Positions 34,736 to 46,354 of a DNA stretch of 64,000 nt are shown in pieces. The stretch is taken from NCBI GenBank assembly GCA_037013685.1, contig CM072890.1, forward strand, positions 13,345,043 through 13,409,042, read 5' to 3'. The notes under the pieces were generated by a model that saw only the letters and a list, made by a program, of their open reading frames with translations, was not told where the DNA came from and did not search any database. The number at the start of each line of letters is the position of its first letter. Position 1 is the stretch's first letter. The position numbers and the translations under genes were made by a program. This stretch comes from Acridotheres tristis (lineage: Eukaryota; Chordata; Aves; Passeriformes; Sturnidae).

Positions 34736-36120
34736 AGTGGCCCTGCCTCTAGCCAGGGAGAGGCACGGGAAAACCGGATCTTTTGGACGGTGTGGATCCG
34801 ATGGCCTGGCACATCAGAGCCACAGGAACACAGAGCATTGATTGACACTGGTTCACAATGTACATTAATACCATCGGGACATGTTGGGAAGGAACCTGTT
34901 TCAATTGCCGGGGTTACGGGGGGATCTCAGGAATTGACTTTGCTGGAGGCTGAGGTGAGCCTGACTGGGAAAGAGTGGCAGAAGCATCCAATTGTGACTG
35001 GCCCAGAGGCACCATGTATCCTAGGCATAGACTTCCTCAGGAATGGCTATTACAAAGACCCAAAGGGACTCAGGTGGGCTTTTGGAATAGCTGCTATGGC
35101 AGCAGAGGGCATTAAGCAGTTGAACACCTTGCCTGGGCTATCAGAAAACCCATCTGCAGTGGGACTCCTCAGGGTGAAAGAGCAACAGGTGCCAATTGCT
35201 ACGTCAACAGTGCACCGCCGGCAGTACCGGACGAATCGAGATGCCGTGATCCCCATACACAAGATGATCCGTGAGCTGGAGAGCCAAGGGGTGGTCAGCA
35301 AAACCCACTCACCCTTCAACAGCCCCATCTGGCCTGTGCATAAATCTGAAGGAGAATGGAGATTGACCATAGAATATCGTGCATTGAATGAAGTGACTCC
35401 ACTGCTGAGTGCTGCTGTGCCGGACATGCTGGAACTGCAGTACGAGCTGGAGTCCAAGGCAGCCAAGTGGTACGCCACCATTGACATCGCCAATGCATTC
35501 TTCTCCATTCCTCTGGCAGTAGAGTGCAGGCCTCAGTTTGCTTTCACATGGAGGGATATGCAGTACACGTGGAACCGACTGCCCCAGGGGTGGAAACACA
35601 GTCCCACCATCTGTCATGGACTGATCCAGGCTACACTGGAGAAGGGTGGAGCTCCAGAACATCTGCAGTACATTGATGACATTATTGTGTGCGGGGACAC
35701 GGAAATGGAGGTATTTCAGAAAGGAGAAAAGATCATTGAGATTCTGCTGGGAGCTGGCTTTGCCATTAAAATAGCAAAGTCAAAGAGATCCAAGAGATCC
35801 AGTTCCTGGAGTAAAGTAGCAAGATGGATGGCGCCAGACTCCCAGTGAGGTCATCAATAAGATCACTGCAATGTCTCCACCAACCAGCAAGAAGGAAACA
35901 CTAAGTTTCCTAGGTGCCATAGGCTTTTGGAGGATGCACATTCCTGAATACAGCCAGATTGTGAGCCCTCTTTACCTGGTCACCTGCAAGAAGAACGATT
36001 TCCACTGGGGCCCTGAGCAGCAGCAAGCCTTTGCCCAGATCAAGCAGGAGATTGCTCATGCGGTAGCCCTTGGCCCAGTCAGGACGGGACCAGAGGTGAG
36101 GAATCTGTAGCTGGGAACAG
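34736..36120 (+). pseudogene. Protease and reverse transcriptase of ERVL-like provirus
   Basis: The protease motif LIDTGSQ is near 34837, with its catalytic Asp intact. RT follows in the same frame to 35848 and keeps its key motifs: EWRLTIEYRALN near 35356, DIANAFFSIPL near 35484 (first catalytic Asp), LPQGWKHSP near 35578 and YIDDI near 35671 (the YXDD pair). A frameshift near 35790 moves the connection/thumb part into another frame (35871-36110), where it ends in a stop. The N-terminal half of the enzyme is well preserved but the polyprotein is broken. Confidence 0.88.
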
Positions 36121-36941
36121 GGTTTGTCCTGGAGCCTTTGACAGAAGATGCCTGGGGAGACGCGAGGCCGACCACTGGGATTCTGGAGTCGAAGCTACAG
36201 AGGGTCCGAGGCCAACTACACTCCAACGGAGAAGGAGATCTTGGCCACCTATGAAGGAGTTCAAGCTGCCTCAGAGGTGATTGGCACGGAAACACAACTC
36301 CTTCTGGCACCCCGACTGCCAGTGCTGGGGTGGATGTTTAAAGGAAAGGTTCCCTCAACCCACCATGCCACTGACGCCACATGGAGTAAATGGATTGCCC
36401 TCATCACACAACGCATCCGTATTGGAAACCCGAATCGCCCTGGGATTTTGGAGATAATTACCAACTGGCCGGAAGGGGAAGACTTTGGTCTTGCCGAAGA
36501 AGAGGAACAGGAACAAGTGACCCGGGCTGAAGAAGCCCCACCGTATAACCAACTGCCAGCAGATGAAACACGCTATGCTCTTTTCACTGATGGTTCCTGC
36601 CGCATCGTGGGGATGAACTGGAAGTGGAAAGCAGCCGTATGGAGCCCCACACAACAGGTTGCACAAGCTACCGAAGGAGAAGGCGGATTGCTGAACTCAA
36701 AGCTGTTCAGCTGGCCCTGGACATTGCTGAAAGAGAGAAGTGGCCAAAGCTCTACCTTTACACTGATTCATGGATGGTAGCCAATGCTCTGTGGGGTTGG
36801 CTGGAAAGGTGGAAAAAGGCTGACTGGCAACATAGGGGAAAACCAATCTGGGCTGCCGATGAATGGAAAGACATTGCCACCCGGATAGAGAAGCTGTCTG
36901 TAAAAGTCCATCACGTAGATCCCCATGTAAAGATACTCTAA
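36121..36941 (+). pseudogene. RNase H part of ERVL-like pol, truncated
   Basis: Two overlapping frames hold the RNase H domain. ALFTDGSC near 36576 carries the first Asp. After a shift near 36680 come AELKAVQLALD (Glu) and YLYTDSWMVANAL (second Asp). HHVDPHV near 36910 is the family's C-terminal His/Asp motif. A TAA at 36939 and then unrelated DNA end the element, so integrase is absent. Confidence 0.85.
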
Positions 36942-37932
36942 ATTTTGTTGTAAATGCCTTCAATTTAAATTACAATTTTTCACATACTGAGTGATCGCAG
37001 TCAAAGCCCTTTGACCTGAAGTCAATTCCCTGGTGGAATTTGGAGCTCCCAAGCCAAAACCCTGCTGACCTCATGTTCCTATAGGTTGGGTGAGAGGTAA
37101 CAGGCTGCAAGCACAGTCACAGTGCCCTCCAAATTTTTTTCCTGGGCATCAGGAAGGCGTTCACTTTGGAAGAGAAAGCAATTATTTATATACTGCTAAA
37201 GGAAATAAAAAGAGCTGCTGATGTATGTCTCCAGCTGAGGTTTTGTTTTCTTCATTATGATTCCTGAGAGTTGTGGTTGACCCTGAGGTATTACTTTAGC
37301 TTATCCTGTCAAAATCAGAAGGTACTACTGAGAGCTAGAGTCCCTATGGAACCTGTGCAGAGATGCTTTCCTGAGTCTGTCTGAAAAATAATTTGCTTCA
37401 TCTGTCTGTCCCTAGAGAAGCAGGGCACAAATTTCCTTCAGTTATGCCTGAGTTACACCCCTGCTTTCCCTAAGCAAGTAAAACAAAAGTGTCCTGCTGC
37501 TAGAGTCAACAGCACATGAGCATGAAAAAAATGACCAATTCATCAAACAGAATCAACAGATGTGGGAGTAATATTTCACATAAGCAAATTCCAGAGACTT
37601 TTTTATAGCCATTCAGACTATGATATCCCTTTACCTGATTTCAAAGCAATTACTGTCTCAGCATATCATGTGTCCAGCTTCACATGAGATGCAGGGCATG
37701 TGCTCAGATCTTATGAAACAGGTCGACATGGTATTGCACACGAACTCCCCCACTAGCCACTCTCTAGGGGCAAAAGCTGTTTTCCAAATATGTTTTCTCC
37801 AATTCCTAATGCTCACTCTATGCAATAATATTTTTTGGCATCCTTTAGAAGTTTTCACCACCTCTTCTTTTTACCACTTCTTATGCCCCTTCAGGAAAGA
37901 TAAGAAGAGAATCTTATCCTTCAGGAAGGATA
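36942..37932. other. Gene-free sequence
   Basis: No gene or recognisable repeat was seen. Open frames around 37620-38027 overlap the CR1 to their right and show no domain. Confidence 0.5.
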
Positions 37933-38768
37933 AAAACAGAATCATAGAATATCCTGAATTGGAAGGCACTCATCAGGAACACCAAGTACCTGCACAGGAT
38001 ACCCAAAGAATTCCATCATGTGCCTGAGAGCATTGTCCAAACACTTCTTGAATTCTGTCAGGCTTGGTGTTGTGGCCACTGCCCTGGGAAGCCTGTTCCA
38101 GTGCTCAATCACCCTTTGGGTAAAAAAACCTTTTCCTGATATCTAACCTGAACCTCCCCTGACTCAGCTTCGTGACACCTCCTTAAGTCCTGTCCCTGGT
38201 CACCAGGGTAAACAGATCAGTGCCTGCCCCTCCTCTTCCCCTCCTGAGGATGTTGAAGACCACATTGAGGTCTGACCTCAGACTCCTTCAGGCTTAACGG
38301 AGCCAGTGCCCTCAGCTGATCCTCACACAGCTTCTCCTCAAGGCTTTCACCTTCCTCGTGGCCTCCTTTGGATGTTCTCTAATGGCCTCATGTCTTTTTT
38401 ATATTGTGGCACCCAAAACTGCACATAGGACACGAAGTGAGGCCACCCCAGCTCAGAGCAGAGTGGAACAATCCCCTCCCTTGCCCAGTTGGTGATGCTG
38501 TGCCTGATGACCCCCAGGACACAGTTGGCCCTCCTGGCTGCCAGGGCACTGCTGACCCATATCCAACTTGCCATGGACCAAGACCCACAGGTCACTTTCC
38601 ACAGAGCAGCTCTCCAGCCTCCTGTTCCCCAGTCTATACGCACAACCAGGGCTGCCCCATCCCCCGGTGTAGAATTTGACACTTTTCCTTGTTAAACTTC
38701 ATACAATTAGTGATTGCCTACCTAATTTTTTGAGGTCTCTCTGTAGGGAATCTCTGCTTTCTACAGCA
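37933..38768 (-). mobile_element. CR1 LINE, 3' 0.8 kb, antisense
   Basis: The longest CR1 in the window. On the - strand it reads, from 38768 down, the end of ORF2, then the 3' UTR, then a terminus near TATTCTATGATTCTG at about 37935. The C-terminal end of the reverse-transcriptase ORF (ANCVLGVI, YVQFWVPQYKKD, IQRRP, within 38347-38682) is recognisable but open only in part. The 5' part of the element is missing, as is usual for CR1. Confidence 0.92.
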
Positions 38769-41700
38769 AAGGCAGTCCAAATAAAGGTCCAAACAAAAGC
38801 TCATATACCTGAATTTAAATTAGTAATGCCGTTTTAGCAAAGCATTAAACTTTAGGCTTTCACATGGATGACAGATTGGAAGGTCTGTTAGGGCAAAGAC
38901 CTATGGAAAACCAATGGCCCAGTTCCTTTCCTCCTCACCTCATATCACCTCACACATATTAGAGGCAAGATTAAAGCAGGTCAGCTCTTCCACCTGATTC
39001 TTTCAAATAAAATACATTGTACAGTTGCAAGCAAATTGCTATTTATTTACTTATTCTAATGGATTATTTTAGTTATGATTAGCTCTTTATTTTTTATTAA
39101 TTTATTTTAAGATAGGGGAAAGAAAAGAAGAGATTGTAATTGAGGGAATGTAATAGTAACAAGCAATATAACAAACAGTTCACGAGAAGATATTGTCTGC
39201 AGAAAAATGCACAAAAACTTATTGCTGTGTAGTAATATTGCACTCTATAGAAAGATAAGGATGTGAATACACAAGGATACTGAAATTATATAGTCAAAAC
39301 AAGATTATTTCCTTTGAAGTACATTAAGAATGAAAAGTGAAAGTGATAAAATAAGTCAATAATTATTGAAGATTATTAATCTCCAAGTCCTACTAAAGAA
39401 GGTGTCCCTTTAATTTGGAATTTCTGTGATGTGGGAAAACATACTTTTTATAACACAAGTTCATTGGAGTGCATGAACCATCTTATCTGGGGGAAGCTGT
39501 CACCCTCTTTAGTGTTAAACATCTTCATTCCTCAGGGAGTGCCTGAACTTCTCCTTTATGTTTAGTAGGGTAACACACCAGTGAGTGAAGGTTTGTGATT
39601 CTCAGCTTTATGGTAACTAGGCATGCTCATTAAAGCTGCTCATGAACAGCACAGACCCTCTGTATGGACCTTTAACAGCAATTCTGTGAAGTACATGTTA
39701 TCTGTCTATCCCTAGAATTGCTGCCCAATGATTTCCAAATGCTTATTTTGCAGGATTAAGGTAGTATGTCTATAACTTACTAACAATTGAAGACCTAATC
39801 AGAGTATTTTGGTTTCTGAAGCTCTTAACAGCACAGAAGTAGTGAAGCACACATTACGTTTTCATTCTCCTAAAGTATGTTCTGCTTCTTTATTCTTAAA
39901 TCACCTGCAGTGACATCTCAATCCCCTCTTTCTTTCCCAGCTGCTACTTTCTCCCCAAAGTGCTTTTTGATTCATGTATTGATTGCTTTACTTTTGCTGT
40001 ACCTTTTCCTCATTTTAAAACAAAGTAGAATTGCAATGCTGCTATTTTGTTCAGTCCTTGACTGCTGTCTTTTGCTGAGGTACAGTGGAATTCACAGCTG
40101 TTCCTTCTGTCAGTCCACAAGTTTTACAACCTCTTGGCTTGTTCAGCAAATAAAAAGAGATACCCAATTCAACAGCTTTATTCTGCAAAGCTGTAAGCCA
40201 AACAGAAAATAAGTCAAGTTTTCTCAGAAATTAGTTACGTTTATTCATTAGTTATTAGTCAAGAGTAGTATTCCACTCTTCCCCTTAAGGATCTCAAACA
40301 GCCACTGCAGTATGAATTTCCCCAGTGCAGCCTAGCTCTGCCTTCCCTCTTTCAGTCTCCTTCTCTTGTCTCTGTCATGCTCAACCTCACGCGTACTCCT
40401 CTCCTTCACACAGTCTTCCATTAGCAAAGTCAGCAAAGAAACAGAGATGATCAAAGGACAGCCTTATATCCTTGGTCTCCACACCAGGAGCACAGCAGCC
40501 TTTCCAGCTTGTTCTGTTTCACAAGCAGATCTGCTGCAGCTGTTTCACACCTTCATCCCACTCTGATCTGTTATGAGCACTATTGCTTGGGCTCTCCAGC
40601 TTGAGTTCTGGCTGCAATAGCCAATCATTTATTTTGGGTGATATTTGGATAGAAACATCTTTTTACATCATATCTATGCCATTTCTGGAAAATTATTCAT
40701 TTGGTTATCTTTATTTTCCACATAGACGCTGTGGCAAATGCTTCTTGAAAGGTGGGACTGGGAAATGTCCCATCCTGCTTTGGAGCACTCCCCAGTTATG
40801 ATGTCAGGACGTGATGTGTCTCGTATTTGCTCTGCACTGATGTCTGTCCACTGGTGCATGTCTGTAGGTTTCAGAGGAAGATACTCCCTGGGCAGATGAG
40901 CAGTAAACTACTTTCCTATATCCTTTTCCCTCTACAATAAAATTCAAGGGAACTGAAGGACTGGTGCCAGCCTCACATGCTGGGTGGCTGGTGTGAACCT
41001 GTGGGAAGAGGCAGCTGGGAAGATGTGAGGATGGCTTGGGGCCTTGGGAAACTGCAGCCACAGAGGGACCCTCATCCACTGCAGTAGTGGAGGGATAAAT
41101 TATAACTGACATATGATTTTAAGCTCATTTTTTTTCTTGATAATATGACTATTCAAAATCCAGTGTTTTAGAATTTCTTCCCATGCAAATTTCTAGTTGT
41201 CTTTATAGAATAAAATCCAATTCTCAGTATAAATCATGCATTTTTCTCCTGAAAAATGCTCATAAAATGAACAATTGTGTTTGCAAGCAACTCCACAAAC
41301 TTTGCATCCTACAATGAAAATAAAGGGAAGCAGGACTGGATGGGTCTTGACCACTGGCCACAGGGGCCACCATGTGTCCTGATGTGACCTGGCACTTCCA
41401 GGGAAAAACAATCCCATGGGGAGGACTCTCTGTCCCTAGAGAATGATCTATTTTGAAACTCTAAGCAATACCTCCAGTTCCTCATACTACTGGACTATAA
41501 TGATCTTTTTATAGATAAATGGGCATGACTTTCTGAGGAAAGAGTAATCATTAAAGAAGAACTTCTTAAGAAAAACCAAAGTCCACTCTCAAGAAAAGAT
41601 AATAACCCCTAAGTTTAACAGGATTTCTGTAAGACACAGGTTTCAGTACATTTTTTTGGTCTAGAAATTTAATTTTCCTCAATAAACTAGTTATCACTTC

Positions 41701-44700
41701 TTTTTCACCTATCCAATCAAACATGACTTAAATCTTCCAGTGCCTATTTATATGAGTTTTTCACAGCTTAATATTGAAAATAATGAAAAGGAATAAGAAA
41801 ATAATTCAGTCATGTGTTAGGATACAGCAAAACAGTTGTTTATTATTTAGCAAAATAAATTATTCACAGAATTTATTCTATTATCTGCATTCTTAGAAGA
41901 AGAAAAATATCCTTCAGTACTGCACAGGTATTTATTTACCTGACAGTTGCATTTTAAATAATTTCTAGTGGAAAGCAATATACTAGATAGAGAAACTTTC
42001 TGACCTAGGTGTTAGAAATTCTTTCCTTAGAGAAATACATGCAATATTTTTTAAATAATAATATTTAGAGGCTATTGCTGTTTATGGATACTATTCAATT
42101 ATGCAACCTGTGAGGATATTTTAATTTTGTAAGTTAAATCAAGTGTATTTTCTATGTATAGATCTAAGCATTTAGAGTAGCATCAACAAATGGATATCAA
42201 CAAATGGATATCAAAATTTACATGTGACTTCACATTATGTCACATAATATCATTGTTATTATGACACATATTTATCACATCAGACAGATCTCAGACTCAA
42301 ATACTGGACTTCAGCAACAAAATAAGTGCAGAAGATGCAAAAATTTTAAGTATTGCCAGAATTCAAAATTCATTTTCTTTTTCTCAGTACTGGTGATCAG
42401 TCAGCCTTGGATCAAGGGTCAGGTCCTGGATCTGTTACACGTGACAAATGGTGTCTAGCAGATGAACTCAGTTGAAGCCAGGAAAAACGTTCATGGTCTG
42501 ATCATTGAGCATCAGACTACATGATTCTAGGCTGGCCTCAGAAAAGGACGACTTCCATCATCTCAAACTGGCATTTACTCCAAACTGAAAGCTCTCATTT
42601 CAAGGAAAAAAAGAAGAAAAACGGAAAACAAGAGTGGAAAACACAGCTGTGATGGTGAGAGCAGCAGGCAGAGGTGTCTTCAACTTCCTCTTCGGCAACT
42701 GCTCGTAAATATGCAAGGTGTAGCATGTACAGCATCACTTTTCTGCACATTAGGATAAGGATATTAGGTGCATCTTGCAAGTACTCGAAGAGATGCTCAA
42801 CTCTCAAGCTAATAGAATGCTGAATTAAGATTTGTCTTTTTCCTAATCTCAAACTGAAAGATGCAATGGTATATATCCATTCACTCAAGCTGTCTCCTCT
42901 CTCCCTTAAAAGGCTGTTCTTTCATTCCTCACAATCAGGGGCCCAAAGGTACAGCAGTTCATGGAAAAGAGCATTCCTTGCAAGCTTTCCTGCCTGACTG
43001 CAGGAAGTCAGGCTGCAGCTCATTAGTCACACCCTTAACTTCGTTACCCTCAAGTACATTTTTCAGATGTTAAAAATGAGGCCTGAAATAGAACCTCAGA
43101 TGCATACAGCCTGGAGTGGAAAAGTGAAACACTCAACTTGGAATTTCTTGTCAGATTCTTGGTCAGATATTGACAGAAGTATTGAATCTTCAAAAAGTGA
43201 AGGTTCTTCCTTGGATTATCCTGGCTGAAAATTAGTTTCACAAGAGTTTGCATAAATAAACTTCTAAAAAACCTTATTATTTCAGCGAAATAAAAATACT
43301 AATTATTCTCACATACAGAATAACATCATGACAGAATAACAAGTGTTTCCATACTATTTAAATTTTTTTTCTCCAGAAATTGTATTTCTAAGTGATTTTT
43401 TTTTTCTATGTGAGATTTAGCCAAAATGGTTATTCTGAACAGCCCCATGACGTGATGCTGAAAAAGTGTCAAAAGACTATGGCATGATAAATACACAAAT
43501 TTACAATTTTAGCTTGAATTTCAATTTGCTATTCCATTAGTTTTCTCCCACTTTATATAAAATACTATCATTCAAAACATACCCACTTTTCTGCTAGAAA
43601 AAACATTCACAATTTTTAAAAAATTGCTGTGGGCTTATATTTATGCCAATATGAATTTTTTACACTGCATTTATTTTCCTAAAATGGATATTACAAGGAT
43701 CTTCCACTTACAGTTTCTTTGGTAACATGACTAGGAGAGAAACCTTCTGACTCAGATGATAATTTTTTTCACTTGCTTTATATTTTCATTTTTTATCCCA
43801 GGCTTCATAAACAGTTCTCCACCCTCTCAACATTATGGTGTCTTATTTACATAATGCAGTTCAGCAGCTCAAATTTAAGAAGAAATACCCTGAAGTGTAA
43901 GGGGTTTGCATCTTTTTGTGAATTCACTTGATGATATAAGATATCTATGGTTTTTCTGGTCAGCCCTACGAGCTGCATACAAACACCATTCAATTCCTGC
44001 CAGAGTGGGTTGATGGTTGACCCCAGAAATTCCCTGTTGTAATGGCATAGCTTTTACCATTGCCAGAGACATTCATTAATAAGACCCTGTAGGTATGAAA
44101 TAAAACATGCAGAAAATATCCATATCCATTCTTATAAGGAAAGAAGAGAAAAAAAACCCTCTCAAAAGCAGAGGAATTCTTGGCGCTTTTTTGAGAGTAT
44201 AATACTTTAAGGCATTTGGTCTGTACAAAAGAGAAATATTAACTAGTGATGGTTGTATACTTGGATACGGTTGTATGAAAACTCTCAGGATGTTACCTAT
44301 ACTGACTCACTCTGATCCACATAATGGAAAGTGGTCCATTGCTTTCTTAGCTGGTTCCTCCATCTCACCACCCACAGGCTATGGGACAAAATGATGTGCT
44401 ATGGCAACTGCTATATCCATATCCTGGCTTTCACAGAGGGAAGGGTCACAGATCCCAAACCTATGCTTCATATTTTTAACTTATGTTGATTAAAAGTGTT
44501 TTCTCTATATTGCAGCAGTACCTTTAAAGAAGTATCTTTGCATATTGGTTTGGGTTTTTTGTTTGTCTTTTTCAGTTCACATTCAGCAATAAAAGGGGAC
44601 TTTCAACGCCCCCTTTCACACTCAGTCTCACTAACATCGACTATAAAATTGCACAATCTCTTCTGCACACATGGACAGAAGTCCCTCTCCTAAGCAATGA

Positions 44701-45997
44701 ATGGCAAGACTTCATGTGTGGACACACACTAAGTTGCTGCTGACAAAGCAAGACTACCTCTATTTACTGATAGAAGGAGACGTAGGGATCCAAGATCTTA
44801 ACCAAGACAAAGCTGAAGAGAAGGACTTCTGCTATTAAAAGCTCTCCCAGGTTACGTAATTCCTTTTTTAAAATTTATTTTCTTCACAATATACACTCCA
44901 CGCTTCCTTTAGGGGTGTGACTACACACACTACCTCTCTGTACAAGTTAATCCTTCACGATGACAATTCCCTGTTTCTTTGGAAAATGTATTGTTATGGC
45001 ATTAATGAAGATAATATGAATATTCAATTATTTAAAACAAAAATAAAGAAGGATAACCTAATAATTGAATTTACAAAATTATGACAAAGAGATAGTTAAG
45101 ATAAATGTTGCTATTCAGTCTGGTTTACTATGATTCTCTAGTCCTGTAAGTCCAACAAAGCTGTATATAGAGAAATAAAATAATTTCTCACTCGAATCCA
45201 TAGAAGCTATATTGTCTTTAGTAGAAATCAGTTAAAAATTAGTTTCTAACTGAAATTCATCCTCAGGCAGTGCAGCACAAACCACACTTCCATTCATCTG
45301 GAGGCCCATTGGGTTTCCAGACACACCAAGGCTGGACTACAGGCCTGGGGGGAAGCACCACAATTTGCTTTAACCATTAAATCCTTCAGTTTCTTATGGC
45401 TGCCTTAAGTGCCAGAGCTTCTACCAAGGAGCACACTTAGCATGTGAAAGGACAACTATAAAGCCTATTGCTGACATTCAAAATCAGTTTTTAACCACAT
45501 GAAGAAATTGCTTCTCAGAAAATAAACTCACTAGTGAGACGACAGGTTTGTACACTGAGCTTTCATTCCTTTCTCTCTCCTTTATTTTTTTCTCTATTGC
45601 TCTCATTTTATTATTTAAAAATGCTGAGATGTTAGAAAAGAGTTGGGTGAAGTCAATGTGCCAGGCTAATATTTAACCTTAAATTTGCGCATCACAGATA
45701 AAAAGGGATTGTATTACAGATTTTTCAGCTAAGTCCCTTATTTCAGCTTGCCTGGCAGAAGCACCCATAGTACTAGGGTCTAAGTGCATTCCTTCTTAAC
45801 TCATCCTTAGCTACCTTTTCTTTAACTCCTCAGAACTGAAGTGGATTAGAGAAAGTCTTCTGGTTGAGCAGTTTTTCAGTTTATTGTTTGTCATTGCTGA
45901 GCTACAGATAAGCTTTGCTGTCAACAGAGTTAATCTGGTCAGAGCACCAGACATAGTAAACCAGAATCTTCCATCAGAGAATTATACAACTGGTGCA
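38769..45997. other. 5' flank of SLC5A12, no gene recognised
   Basis: About 7 kb of mostly AT-rich sequence without recognisable genes or repeats. Just before the coding start, TTTAACTCCTCAG (ending near 45834) could be a splice acceptor for an exon carrying 5' UTR and the start codon. In that case the promoter would lie further upstream. A promoter could not be placed. Confidence 0.5.
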
Positions 45998-46354
45998 ATG
46001 CCAAACTTTGTAGCTCCAGAAGTCAAAAAATTCGTGACTTGGGACTATGTTGTTTTTGCGGCATTATTTTTAGTCTCTGCCAGCATTGGAGTCTTTTTTG
46101 CAGTTAAAGAGAGGAAAAAGAAAACTTCAAAGGAATTTTTGGTGGGTGGTAAGCAGATGGCATGTGGACCCATAGCTTTTTCTCTTACATCAAGCTTCAT
46201 GTCAGCAGTAACTGTCCTGGGGACACCCTCTGAAGTTTATCGCTATGGGGCATCCTTTGTGCTCTTCTTTCTTTCGTATACACTTGTCATAATTTTTACT
46301 GCTGAACTTTTTCTACCTGTTTTTTATAGATCTGGCATCACAAGCACTTATGAG
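45998..46354 (+). CDS. SLC5A12: SLC5A12 coding exon 1
   Basis: 119 codons from ATG, ending GAG before GTAAGT, phase 0. It encodes helices 1-3 (about residues 14-36, 50-72 and 84-108). The N-terminus before WDYVVF is six residues longer than in human. The open frame upstream of this ATG has no other ATG. Confidence 0.95.

Larger units (their letters stand above)
31963..36941 (+). mobile_element. ERVL-like provirus, 5' half only
   Basis: The element has a 5' LTR, primer-binding site, gag-like region, protease, RT and RNase H in order. It ends just after RNase H, with no integrase, no env and no 3' LTR. The LTR matches two solo LTRs in the window that have 5-bp target duplications. The RT style and the duplication length point to class III (ERVL-like), though the primer site begins TGGCGCC as in Lys-primed elements. 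The right boundary near 36925-36945 is an abrupt passage into AT-rich unique DNA, so a deletion or truncated integration removed the 3' half. Confidence 0.85.

Noticed and set aside
38347..38682. A novel 111-codon - strand gene
   Set aside because: It matches the C-terminal end of the CR1 ORF2 reverse transcriptase and lies in a CR1 copy.
45884..45997. In-frame N-terminal extension of SLC5A12
   Set aside because: The extended frame starts at a TTG, has no ATG before 45998, and does not resemble the family's N-terminus.
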